This document shows positions 32,569 to 41,135 of a DNA stretch of 64,000 bases, one piece after another (position 1 is the stretch's first letter; every line of letters starts with the position of its first letter). A program made the translations under genes and the position numbers. The notes under the pieces were generated by a model. It was not told the DNA's origin and searched no databases. It saw nothing but the letters and a program-made list of their open reading frames with translations. Location: NCBI RefSeq assembly GCF_009905735.1, contig NZ_JAAALE010000001.1:186001-250000 (forward strand), read 5' to 3'. Origin of the DNA: Porphyrobacter sp. SLTP. GTDB lineage: Bacteria; Pseudomonadota; Alphaproteobacteria; Sphingomonadales; Sphingomonadaceae.

Positions 32569-33093
32569 ATGAGAGCCGACGAAGCCTCGCTCGCCCGGTT
32601 GATGGCGCTCTCGCAGCACGGCGACAAGCAGGCCTATGCCGCGCTGCTGGAGGCGTGTCAGCGCTGGCTGCGGGGCTATTACAGCCGCCGGATCGCGCCC
32701 TCGCACCTCGACGATCTGGTGCAGGAAACGCTGATCGCGCTCCACACCAAGCGCGCATCGTGGGACCCCTCGCGCCCGTTCCTGCCCTGGCTGGCGGCGA
32801 TTGCGCGCTATCGCTGGGTCGATCACCTGCGCCGCCTGTACCGCGCTGACGAGCATGAACTGCGCGAGGAGCTGATCGGCACGGACGACGAACCCGCCGT
32901 CGCCGCGCGCATCAGCCTGGACAGGCTGCTCGGTCTGCTGCCACCCGCACAGGAGCGCGCGATCGCGCTGGTGAAAATCGAAGGGTTGAGCATCGCTGAA
33001 GCCTCGGCCGCGACCGGACAGAGCGAAGCGCTCGTCAAAGTGAACATTCACCGGGGGCTCAAGAAGCTCGCCCATATGATTGAGAAAGAATGA
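32569..33093 (+). CDS. sigF: ECF sigma factor, SigF-like
   Basis: 174 residues: region 2 in YYSRRIAPSHLDDLVQETLIALHTKRASWDP with RPFLPWLAAIARYRWVDHLRR, and region 4 in LPPAQERAIALVKIEGLSIAEASAATGQSEALVKVNIHRGLKKL. It is paired with an NrsF-family membrane anti-sigma factor through an ATGA overlap. In Caulobacter the SigF/NrsF pair answers oxidative and heavy-metal stress. A matching promoter lies directly upstream and the mRNA is probably leaderless or nearly so, since no ribosome-binding site is seen. Confidence 0.88.
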   Translation: MRADEASLARLMALSQHGDKQAYAALLEACQRWLRGYYSRRIAPSHLDDLVQETLIALHTKRASWDPSRPFLPWLAAIARYRWVDHLRRLYRADEHELREELIGTDDEPAVAARISLDRLLGLLPPAQERAIALVKIEGLSIAEASAATGQSEALVKVNIHRGLKKLAHMIEKE

Positions 33094-33740
33094 CAATGCC
33101 GCGTAATTCTGAAGCCCTGATTGCCGAGCTGGTCGGCGGTCTTGAACCGGTCAAGCCGCTGCGCTTCGGGGCAGGCATGGCGCTGGCGCTGGGGTCTGCG
33201 ACGGTGGCGACCCTGATCGTCATTGCGCGGTTCGGCCTGAGGCCTGATCTCGCGGCGGGCGTGGTCAACCCGATGCATCTCGTCAGCACCGGTCTCTATC
33301 TCGGCCTTGCCTTGGCGGCGACGGTGACGGTGGTGGTGATGAGCCGTCCGCAGGTTGGCAGCGATCACAGCGGCTGGCGCTGGGCGGCGGGGATGGCCGG
33401 GCTGTTACCGCTGGCAGGGGTGATTGTCGGGCTGAGCCGGGGCGGTCAAGCGGCACTGGCCCAGGGTATGGATCATGGGACTGATTGCTTTGTCATTGGC
33501 GGCGCCGCATCGCTGCTGGTGTTCGCCATGCTGGTGCTGTGGCTGCGCCGCGGCGCGCCGACCGCGCCGGACCGCGCGGGGCTGGTCGCAGGCGTGGCGG
33601 CGGGTGCGTTCGGCACTTTCGCTTTCTCGCTCCATTGCCCGGACAATGACATCGTCCATATCGGCATCTGGCACAGCACGGTGGTACTGGCGATGGCGGG
33701 GCTGGGCCGCATCATGGTGCCCCGCCTGATCCGCTGGTAG
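33090..33740 (+). CDS. nrsF: NrsF-family (DUF1109) membrane anti-sigma factor
   Basis: A 216-residue inner-membrane protein with six hydrophobic segments. The two conserved cysteines of the family lie in MDHGTDCFVIGG and SLHCPDNDIVHIGIWHS; in Caulobacter NrsF such cysteines are needed for sensing. It would hold SigF inactive at the membrane. The start overlaps the sigma-factor stop by 4 bp, with an alternative ATG at 33096. Confidence 0.9.
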   Translation: MTMPRNSEALIAELVGGLEPVKPLRFGAGMALALGSATVATLIVIARFGLRPDLAAGVVNPMHLVSTGLYLGLALAATVTVVVMSRPQVGSDHSGWRWAAGMAGLLPLAGVIVGLSRGGQAALAQGMDHGTDCFVIGGAASLLVFAMLVLWLRRGAPTAPDRAGLVAGVAAGAFGTFAFSLHCPDNDIVHIGIWHSTVVLAMAGLGRIMVPRLIRW

Positions 33741-33755
33741 GCCAGCACCCAGAGC

Positions 33756-35555
33756 TTAATCGCGACCCTTGGGCTTGCCCTTGAACTTGCCCTGCGGCTT
33801 GCCGCCGGCCTTGGCGAAATGCTTCGGCTTGGCAAAGCCACCACCGGGCGCGGCACCCGGACCAACCGGCTTGGGCTTGAACGGGCGCTGCGGGGCGGGG
33901 CCATTGGGCTTGCCGCGCTTCGCATTCTCGCGGGCGGCCATGCGCGGCGGCTCGTTCGATTGCTCGATAGCGACATAGCCGCCGTTTTCCTCGCTCCCCG
34001 CCGTTGCCGCGATGGCTTCGGCAAACTTGCCGGCGATCGCACGGGGGATCTGGAAATAGGTCTCTGCCTGCGCAATCCGGATCGCGCCGATTTCGTTGCG
34101 GGTGATATGCCCGCGGCGACAGATCAGCGGCATCACCCAGCGCGGATCGGCGTTCTGGCGGCGGCCGATATCCATCCGGAACCAGACCGTATCCTCAAAC
34201 CCTTCGCGGTGACGATCCTTCTGCGCGGCGCGCTGGGCATCGACGGATTGCGCCAGCAGTTCTTCCGGCTCGGGCATCGACGCGCGGTGCGCCTGCACCA
34301 GCATCGCCGCGATTTCCTGCGGGCTTTTGGTTTCGAGCAGCTTGTCGGCCAGCTCACGGTCACCATCGGTGACGTCGACGGGCTGCATCAGCTTGTCGAG
34401 CAATCGCACCCGGTCCTGCGCGATGATGTCTTCGCGGCTGGGCGCATTGATCCACTCGGCGTTGATCTTGGCATGGTGGAGCATCGACTCCACGCGCCGG
34501 CGGCGCGGGAATGGGACGATGATGACAGCGATGCCCTTCTTGCCCGCGCGCCCGGTGCGGCCCGAACGGTGCTGGAGCGTTTCGGCATCACGCGGGATTT
34601 CCACATGGACGACGAGGCTGAGCGAGGGCAGGTCGATCCCGCGCGCGGCGACATCGGTGGCCACGCACACGCGGGCGCGGCGATCGCGCAGGGCCTGGAG
34701 CGCCTGGTTGCGTTCCTGCTGCGAATGCTCGCCTGACAGCGCGACGACACCAAAGCCGCGTTCCTGCAAGGTCGCGTGGAGGTGGCGGACATTGTCGCGC
34801 GTGGCGCAGAACAGAATCGCGGTTTCCGCTTCGTGGAAGCGCAGCAGATTGATGACGGCGTTCTCGATCTCCGAAGGCGAGACGGTGACCGCCTGATAGG
34901 CAATATCGCCATGCCCGCGTTCGGTGCCGCCGGTCTGGATACGCAGCGCATCGCGCTGGTAGCGGCGGGCGAGCGCTTCGATCGGACGCGGCATGGTGGC
35001 CGAGAACATCAGCACGCGGCGTTCTTCCGGTGTCGCATCGAGAATTTCTTCGAGCTCCTCGCGGAAGCCCATATCGAGCATTTCGTCCGCTTCATCGAGC
35101 ACCACGGCAGACAGCGCCGACAGGTCGAGCGCTCCGCGTTCCAGGTGATCGCGCAAGCGACCGGGGGTGCCGACCACAATGCTAGCACCGCCGGCCAGCG
35201 CGCGGCGTTCGACTTGCGGGTTCATGCCGCCCACACAGGTCGCGATGCGCGCCCCTGCCGACTTGTAGAGCCAATCAAGCTCGCGCGCGACTTGCAGCGC
35301 CAGTTCGCGCGTCGGCGCAATCACCAGCGCCAGCGGGCCGGAGGCGCGGCGCACGCGGCCATCTTCGTCCAGCACCTGATCGGCAAAGGCGAGGCCGAAA
35401 GCGACCGTCTTGCCCGAGCCGGTCTGCGCCGAGACGACCAGATCGCGGCCATGCGCTTCCGGTTCGAGCACAGCGGACTGCACCGGGGTCAGCGTTTCAT
35501 AGCCGCGTGTGGCCAGGGCCTCGGCGAGGCCGGAGGCGATATGGGGAAATGGCAT
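33756..35555 (-). CDS. DEAD-box RNA helicase with DbpA-type RNA-binding domain
   Basis: A 599-residue cold-shock/ribosome-assembly type helicase (CsdA/DeaD-like). Motifs in order: Q motif TPVQSAVL, Walker A SAQTGSGKTVAFG, PTRELALQ, VLDEADEMLDMGF, MFSATMP, and HRSGRTGRAGKKG. A C-terminal DbpA RNA-binding fold follows (VMPLICRRGHITRNEIGAIRIAQAETYFQIP), then a basic Lys/Gly/Pro-rich tail. I start at ATG 35555; an in-frame TTG at 35609 would add 18 residues, and neither has a good ribosome-binding site. The 176-bp upstream gap gives it a long untranslated leader, common for cold-regulated helicases. Confidence 0.93.
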   Translation of the reverse strand: MPFPHIASGLAEALATRGYETLTPVQSAVLEPEAHGRDLVVSAQTGSGKTVAFGLAFADQVLDEDGRVRRASGPLALVIAPTRELALQVARELDWLYKSAGARIATCVGGMNPQVERRALAGGASIVVGTPGRLRDHLERGALDLSALSAVVLDEADEMLDMGFREELEEILDATPEERRVLMFSATMPRPIEALARRYQRDALRIQTGGTERGHGDIAYQAVTVSPSEIENAVINLLRFHEAETAILFCATRDNVRHLHATLQERGFGVVALSGEHSQQERNQALQALRDRRARVCVATDVAARGIDLPSLSLVVHVEIPRDAETLQHRSGRTGRAGKKGIAVIIVPFPRRRRVESMLHHAKINAEWINAPSREDIIAQDRVRLLDKLMQPVDVTDGDRELADKLLETKSPQEIAAMLVQAHRASMPEPEELLAQSVDAQRAAQKDRHREGFEDTVWFRMDIGRRQNADPRWVMPLICRRGHITRNEIGAIRIAQAETYFQIPRAIAGKFAEAIAATAGSEENGGYVAIEQSNEPPRMAARENAKRGKPNGPAPQRPFKPKPVGPGAAPGGGFAKPKHFAKAGGKPQGKFKGKPKGRD

Positions 35556-35731
35556 GGGGAGAAGGCTTTCAGACAAGGGCGCCGCCACAGGGGGCAGGCG
35601 GAGAGACAAGGGGGACAGCGGAGCGCGGATCGGGCCACCAGGCCAACCTCGCGCAGAGCGTCGATGCGCGGCCCTTACACAGTTTCGGGGTGTTTGGCTT
35701 GCAATTAAATTACGCGGGCGTTCCGCTATAC

Positions 35732-35992
35732 CTATTCTGGTGCGGCGGCGGCCAGCATATCCATCAGATTGCGGGCGGCCTCGCGGTCTTCCTCATGCGC
35801 GAAAGCGACATCCAGATCGGGCACATCGCCTAGCACCATCAGCAGCGTCCACAAGGCAAAGCGCTGCCCGCGGTCCTGCGTCATGCCGAAATCGACCCGC
35901 ATCCGTTCGACCCCGTCAGGCAGAGCGGCAGGGGATACGGCGTCGAGATCGCGGGTGCCGAAATAGCGTTGCAGGAGGTCAGCCATGTCCAT
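35732..35992 (-). CDS. Small conserved hypothetical protein
   Basis: 86 residues (MDMADLLQRYFGTRDLDAV...), acidic, soluble, probably helical, with no signal peptide, membrane segment or motif I recognise. It is read in the same direction as the helicase gene, 176 bp upstream of it. Codon usage looks like that of its neighbours, so it is probably real. An in-frame ATG at 35986 is an alternative start. Confidence 0.6.
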   Translation of the reverse strand: MDMADLLQRYFGTRDLDAVSPAALPDGVERMRVDFGMTQDRGQRFALWTLLMVLGDVPDLDVAFAHEEDREAARNLMDMLAAAAPE

Positions 35993-36042
35993 GCCTGCGT
36001 CCCTATCGCATGCAGGCGCGCTTGCCTACCGGGCGTAGAGCC

Positions 36043-37068
36043 TCAGGCCGTGGCCCGCACGACGAGCTGCGGGGGCAGGACGAGGCTTTCGGTCTTCTCG
36101 CCCGCCAGCCGCCGTAGCAGCAGATCGACCAGTCCGCGCGCGCCTGCCGCGATGTCCTGCCGCACGGTGGTGAGCGGGGGGACGGTCTGGCGGGCGATCG
36201 GGAGGTCATCGAACCCGGCGAGCTTCATGTCACCCGGCACGGCGATCCCGCAGGCGCGCAGTTCGGTGAGGCACAGCGCGGCAAGCGTATCGGTGGCGGC
36301 GAAGATCCCGTCGATCTGGCTGGCGCGGGCGGCGAGGTGCTGGGCGATCTCCTCGCTCGCGCGGTCGGGTGACAGGTGGGTGGGCAGGGTGATGATCGGC
36401 GGCAGGCCCATGCGCGCAGCAATGTCCTGCGCCCCGGCAAAGCGGGCGGCGAATTCCATCGCGGTGGTGTCACCCAGAAAGGCGAGGCGGGTGGCTCCGG
36501 CGGCGATCAGGCGTTCGGCTGCCAACCTGCCGCCCAGGCGGTTGTCGGTGCCGACCACGCAATGCCGCTGGCCCTCGGTGTGGTTGCCCCACACCACCAT
36601 CGGGCCGTATCCGTCGGCGACATCTTCGATCCGGTCGAACTGGTCGGACTGGCCGATCACGATCACGCCGTCGATCATGCCGGAACCGATGAACCGGTCG
36701 AGCCAGTCGGCATCGTCCTCCGGCACCACGCGGCGCAGCATCAGGTCATAGCCTTCGCGCGTCAGCTCGTCGGCGAGATGGCCGAGCAAGGTCATGAAGA
36801 AGCTGTCGGAGATTTGCTGGCGGCTGTCATGGCCGAGCGGGATGACCACCCCGATCACGCCGGTCTTCTGACGGCGCAATCCGCTCGCCATCTGGTTGGG
36901 ACGGAAACCGTGTTCGCGGGCGAGCGCTTCGATCTTCTCGCGGGTCTTGGTGTTGACAAGGCTCTTGCCCGCCAGCGCGCGGCTCACCGTGCCGGGGGAG
37001 ACGCCCGCCAGCCGCGCCAGATCGGTGATGTTGCGCACCATCACGCGGGTGGTCTTGTCCTCGTCCAT
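36043..37068 (-). CDS. LacI-family regulator of the sucrose locus (SuxR-like)
   Basis: A 341-residue regulator with helix-turn-helix NITDLARLAGVSPGTVSRALAGKSLVNTKTREKIEAL and a sugar-binding effector domain. It lies 2 bp downstream of the sugar permease gene stop on the same strand, giving likely translational coupling. The region upstream of the permease and receptor carries two LacI-type operators (38478-38515), its probable targets. Sucrose or a derived hexose is the expected inducer. An internal methionine (MVRNITDL) could be the real start. Confidence 0.9.
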   Translation of the reverse strand: MDEDKTTRVMVRNITDLARLAGVSPGTVSRALAGKSLVNTKTREKIEALAREHGFRPNQMASGLRRQKTGVIGVVIPLGHDSRQQISDSFFMTLLGHLADELTREGYDLMLRRVVPEDDADWLDRFIGSGMIDGVIVIGQSDQFDRIEDVADGYGPMVVWGNHTEGQRHCVVGTDNRLGGRLAAERLIAAGATRLAFLGDTTAMEFAARFAGAQDIAARMGLPPIITLPTHLSPDRASEEIAQHLAARASQIDGIFAATDTLAALCLTELRACGIAVPGDMKLAGFDDLPIARQTVPPLTTVRQDIAAGARGLVDLLLRRLAGEKTESLVLPPQLVVRATA

Positions 37069-37070
37069 CG

Positions 37071-38399
37071 TCAGCTTGTCGCCAGCCCCTGTGTGCGCGG
37101 CTGTCTGTGCCCCGCATCCACCAGCAGCGTAGCCAGCGCGCCCGCCAGCATCAAGACGCCGCCGAGCATCAGCACATGGCGCGGATCGCCGCCCAGCAGC
37201 GGGCGGTAGATCAGCGGCATGGTCAGCGTCTGGATCAGCATCGGGATGACGATGAACAGGTTGAAGATTCCCATGTAGATCCCGTTGCGCTGCGGCGGGA
37301 TGCAATCGGCGAGCATGACATAGGTGTTGCCCATCATCCCGGCCCAACCGATCCCGATGCCGAGCATCAGCACGAACAGCGCGGCAGGGGTCGAAGCTCC
37401 CGGAATCAGCAACATCGCCGCACCCGATGCGGCGAGGCACACCGCGTGGACATGGCGCGCACCGAAGCGCTTGACCACCGGGATCAGCACCAGCGCGCCG
37501 AGGAAGGCGATGAAGTTGTATAAGGCGCCCGCCTGCTGCGCGGTCAGCGTCGCTTCGCGGAAGGCGGCGCTGGCGGGATCGCTGGTGTTGTAGATGCTGC
37601 GGCCCACGGCAAAGGTGATGTACTGCCAGTACGCGAACATCGCGTACCACTGGCACAGCATCGCCCCTGCCAACTGGCGCATCGGGCGCGGCATCTCGCG
37701 GATCGCATCGCGGATTTCAGCGAGGGTCGCGCGGGCGGTGAGGGGCTTGGCGGCAAGTTCGGCCTGTTCAGCCTCGTCGAGCGGCAGCTCGGGCACACGG
37801 AACACCGACCACACGATGGTCGAGATCGACAGGATCGCACCGATCACGAAGGCGATGCGCACGATCACCGGAATGCCGTTCGCGTCGAGCACATCACGCG
37901 CCACGACCGCGGTCAGCAGGCTTGGTGCAAGGTATGACAGGGTCTGGGCAAGCCCGGTAAAGGCACTCTGGGTGAGGAAGCCGGTCGAGCGTTGGTCGGG
38001 CGCCAGCCGGTCGGCCACATAGGCGCGATACGGCTCCATCGTGATGTTGTTGCCCGCGTCGAGAATCCACAGCAGGCTGGCCGCCATCCACAGGGTGCTG
38101 GAATAGGGCATGGCGAACAGCGAGAGCGTGCAGATCACCGCGCCGATCAGGAAGTAGGGCGTGCGGCGGCCCATCCGGGTGTTGGTCCGATCGCTCATCG
38201 CGCCGACAATCGGCTGGATCAGCAGCCCGGTCATCGGGCCAGCCAGCCACAGGAGCGGCATGGTCGCCTCGTCCGCGCCGAGGAAGCCGTAGATCGGCCC
38301 CATATTGGCCTGTTGCAGTCCGAAGCTGAACTGCAAGCCGAAGAAGCCGATGTTCATTTCGACGATTCGCAGCAACGAAAGCCGTGGCTTATCGATCAT
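37071..38399 (-). CDS. MFS sugar permease, GPH/SLC45-like (sucrose or maltose; SuxC-like)
   Basis: A 442-residue, 12-helix inner-membrane carrier. MNIGFFGLQFSFGLQQANMGPIYGFLGA, the loop DRTNTRMGRRTPYFLIGAV and LDAGNNITMEPYRAYVADRL are typical of the sucrose/maltose branch found in Xanthomonas (SuxC) and sphingomonads. It is divergent from a TonB receptor, with a shared operator region between, and is followed by the LacI regulator. Together they match the sux layout: outer-membrane receptor, inner-membrane permease, regulator and sucrose-cleaving enzyme. Confidence 0.88.
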   Translation of the reverse strand: MIDKPRLSLLRIVEMNIGFFGLQFSFGLQQANMGPIYGFLGADEATMPLLWLAGPMTGLLIQPIVGAMSDRTNTRMGRRTPYFLIGAVICTLSLFAMPYSSTLWMAASLLWILDAGNNITMEPYRAYVADRLAPDQRSTGFLTQSAFTGLAQTLSYLAPSLLTAVVARDVLDANGIPVIVRIAFVIGAILSISTIVWSVFRVPELPLDEAEQAELAAKPLTARATLAEIRDAIREMPRPMRQLAGAMLCQWYAMFAYWQYITFAVGRSIYNTSDPASAAFREATLTAQQAGALYNFIAFLGALVLIPVVKRFGARHVHAVCLAASGAAMLLIPGASTPAALFVLMLGIGIGWAGMMGNTYVMLADCIPPQRNGIYMGIFNLFIVIPMLIQTLTMPLIYRPLLGGDPRHVLMLGGVLMLAGALATLLVDAGHRQPRTQGLATS

Positions 38400-38477
38400 G
38401 TCCGCCTGTCCGATCCTCTAGTCCGCACGATCATGTCGCCGCGCTGTGGTTTTGGAGTGACATGATTCCACGCAATT

Positions 38478-38515
38478 TGCAAACGATTGCAAGATTCCTG
38501 TTGCAATCGTTTGCA
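38478..38515. promoter_or_regulatory. Twin LacI-type operators
   Basis: TGCAAACGATTGCA (38478-38491) and TGCAATCGTTTGCA (38502-38515) are the same 14-bp near-palindrome in opposite orientation, 24 bp centre to centre. The central CG and TGCAA arms are characteristic of LacI-family operators. They lie between the divergent permease and receptor genes and could control both, through the LacI regulator at 36043. Confidence 0.85.
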
Positions 38516-38575
38516 GGAAAGTTAGGTCTGCGTCGTCGTCGCCAAAGAAGCGCGCACCCGAGAGGAGAGAAAGCC

Positions 38576-41047
38576 ATGAAATTGCGTACCGCGCTTTGCG
38601 CCAGTGCAGCCGTGTCGAGCCTGCTGATGAGCCCGGCTCTGGCACAGGATGTTGCCGCCACCGATGCCGCGACCGAAACCGAGGGCGAGGAAATCATCGT
38701 CACCGCTGTGGCCCGCGGACAGAACCGGATCGAAAGCTCGGTCTCGGTCAGCACCATCGGCTCGCAGGCGATCGCCAACCTTGCCGCGCCGTCTTCGGCT
38801 GACCTGATCCGCCAGATCCCCGGCATCCGCTCGGAAGCCTCGGGCGGGGAGGGCAACGCCAATATCGCGGTGCGCGGTATTCCCGTTTCGACCGGCGGCG
38901 CGCGCTATATCCAGCTTCAGGAAGACGGCCTGCCGATCCTCGAATTCGGCGACATCATCTTCGGCAATGCCGATAACTTCCTGCGCGCTGACCGCTCGGT
39001 TGCCCGCGTTGAAGCCGTGCGCGGCGGTTCGGCCTCGACCTTCGCGTCGAACGCCCCGGGTGCGGTGATCAACTTCATCTCCAAGACCGGCGAGCAGGAA
39101 GGTGGCGCGATCCAGGGCTCTGTCGGCCTCGATTTCGAAAGCTACCGGCTCGATTTCGATTACGGCGCGCCGCTGGCGGACGATCTCTACTTCCACGTCG
39201 GCGGCTTCTACCGCACCGGGGAAGGCCCGCGCGACATCGGCTACAACGGCTATGACGGCGGCCAGATCAAGGCCAACATCACCAAGGAATTCGACGGCGG
39301 CTACATCCGCTTCCACGCCAAGTATCTCGACGACCGCACCCCCACCATCCTGCCGCAGCCTGTGCGGGTGGCGGGCAGCGGCGGCAACCCCGATTATCAG
39401 GCGATCGCGGGCTTCGATCCGCGCACCGCATCGCTTTACAGCCCATTCCTCACGCCGGCCCAGTCGCTCGACGGCAACAACAACCCGACAAGCTACGATT
39501 TCCGCGATGGCCTGTCGGTGCAAAGCCTCGCCTTCGGGATCGAGAGCGAGATTGATGTGGGTGGCGGCTGGACGCTGACCAACCGGTTCCGCTTCGCCGA
39601 CAATTCGGGCAGCTTCCAGTCGCCCTTCCCGGCGGGTGCGGACACGGCGCAGAACATTGCCAATGGCATCGGCGGCGCGGGTTCCAGTATCGTTTTCGCC
39701 AGCGGGCCGAACGCCGGACAAGCCGCCAATGCTTCGACCATCGGTGGCAATGGGCTCCTCGCCAATATCGTGGTGTTCAACGTCCGTATGAACAGCCTCG
39801 ACAACGTCACCAATGATTTCCGCGTCAACAAGGCGTTCGACATCGGTGGCGGCACGGCCAACTTCACCAGCGGCTTCTACCTGTCGCGCCAGACGATCAA
39901 TACCGACTGGCTGTGGACCAGCCACGTGCAGACCATTCAGGGCGACGGGCAAGCCGTCTTGGTCGACATCCGCAATGCCGGCGGCAACCTCGTCACGCAG
40001 AACGGCACCGTGGGTTACAGCGCCAGCTTCTTCGGCAATTGCTGTCGCCGGAACTATGACGTCGATTACAGCACCTACGCGCCCTTCGCCTCGCTCTCGC
40101 TGGAGCTGGACCGCCTGACGATCGATGCCTCGATCCGGTACGATTACGGCGATGCCAGCGGGACGATCACCGGATCGGACAGCGGCTTCGGCACCGGCAT
40201 CGGCAGCTTCGATTTCGACCGCAACGGGACGATCAGCCCCGCCGAAGCGCAGACCGCGATCCTGCCGCTCGGCAATGCGCGCCCCGTCAATTACGAGTTC
40301 GATTACTTCAGCTTCTCGCTGGGCGCGAACTACCTTGTGACCGACGATCTGGGCGTGTTCGTCCGCTACAGCCAGGGCGGCCGCCACACGGCGGATCGCA
40401 GCCTGTTCTCGCCTGCGGTCAGCGCGGTCGATGGCAGCCTGCCGGGCGGCGATCAGGGCGTGGTTGCCTCGGTCGATCAGCTGGAATTGGGGCTGAAATA
40501 TCAGGCCAATGGCCTGTCGCTGTTCGCCACCGGCTTCTTCGCCAAGACGGCGGAAACCAACGTGGAGCTCGCTCCGCTGGAACTGTTCGACACCGAATAC
40601 GAAGCCTACGGGATCGAACTGGAAGGTTCTTATCGCACTGGGCCGTTCACGCTGTCGGCCGGGGCCACCTGGACCGATGCGGAGATCGTCGACGCGCTGG
40701 CGGCCAATACCATCGGCAACACCCCGCGCCGTCAGGCCGACCTGGTCTATCAGGCGACCGCCCAATATGACGCCGACATGTTCACCATCGGCGCCAACGT
40801 GGTCGGCACCACCGAAAGCTTCACGCAGGACAACAACGATCTGGTGCTGCCCGCCTTTGCGCAGGTGAACGCCTTCCTGGCCTTCCGCCCGATCGAGCGG
40901 ATCGAGGTGGGTCTGAACGCGCAGAACCTGTTCAACGCCACCGGCTTTACCGAGGCGGAAGAAGGTTCGATCCCCGCCAATGGCATCGTGCGGGCGCGCT
41001 CGATTGCCGGACGCACGGTACTCGCTTCGGTGCGGTTCGACTTCTAG
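38576..41047 (+). CDS. TonB-dependent receptor of the sucrose locus (SuxA-like)
   Basis: An 823-residue outer-membrane receptor. A signal peptide (LRTALCASAAVSSLLMSPALAQ), TonB box (EEIIVTAVARG), plug (SSADLIRQIPGIRSEASGG) and a barrel ending in a phenylalanine (VLASVRFDF) are visible. A cysteine pair occurs in a loop (GNCCRRN). AGAGGAGAGA precedes the ATG at 38576. Twin LacI operators lie 60 bp upstream and a terminator follows. Sucrose uptake is inferred from the neighbouring permease, GH68 enzyme and fructokinase. Confidence 0.88.
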   Translation: MKLRTALCASAAVSSLLMSPALAQDVAATDAATETEGEEIIVTAVARGQNRIESSVSVSTIGSQAIANLAAPSSADLIRQIPGIRSEASGGEGNANIAVRGIPVSTGGARYIQLQEDGLPILEFGDIIFGNADNFLRADRSVARVEAVRGGSASTFASNAPGAVINFISKTGEQEGGAIQGSVGLDFESYRLDFDYGAPLADDLYFHVGGFYRTGEGPRDIGYNGYDGGQIKANITKEFDGGYIRFHAKYLDDRTPTILPQPVRVAGSGGNPDYQAIAGFDPRTASLYSPFLTPAQSLDGNNNPTSYDFRDGLSVQSLAFGIESEIDVGGGWTLTNRFRFADNSGSFQSPFPAGADTAQNIANGIGGAGSSIVFASGPNAGQAANASTIGGNGLLANIVVFNVRMNSLDNVTNDFRVNKAFDIGGGTANFTSGFYLSRQTINTDWLWTSHVQTIQGDGQAVLVDIRNAGGNLVTQNGTVGYSASFFGNCCRRNYDVDYSTYAPFASLSLELDRLTIDASIRYDYGDASGTITGSDSGFGTGIGSFDFDRNGTISPAEAQTAILPLGNARPVNYEFDYFSFSLGANYLVTDDLGVFVRYSQGGRHTADRSLFSPAVSAVDGSLPGGDQGVVASVDQLELGLKYQANGLSLFATGFFAKTAETNVELAPLELFDTEYEAYGIELEGSYRTGPFTLSAGATWTDAEIVDALAANTIGNTPRRQADLVYQATAQYDADMFTIGANVVGTTESFTQDNNDLVLPAFAQVNAFLAFRPIERIEVGLNAQNLFNATGFTEAEEGSIPANGIVRARSIAGRTVLASVRFDF

Positions 41048-41068
41048 GAGCCTCACCGGAAGCACACG

Positions 41069-41110
41069 GGCTGGCCGCCATTCTCCCCGGCGGCCAGCCT
41101 GTTTCTTGTT
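41069..41110 (+). terminator. Terminator after the receptor gene
   Basis: GGCTGGCCGCC (41069-41079) pairs perfectly with GGCGGCCAGCC (41089-41099), followed by the T-rich TGTTTCTTGTT. It partly separates receptor expression from the GH68 and fructokinase genes. Confidence 0.8.
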
Positions 41111-41135
41111 GCACGAATTGGGATAGATTGCCGCC

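Noticed and set aside
29776..33096. 1,106-codon open frame on the minus strand
   Set aside because: Lies antisense to two acyl-CoA dehydrogenases and the sigma factor; His/Arg/Asp-rich low-quality translation typical of GC-rich shadow frames.
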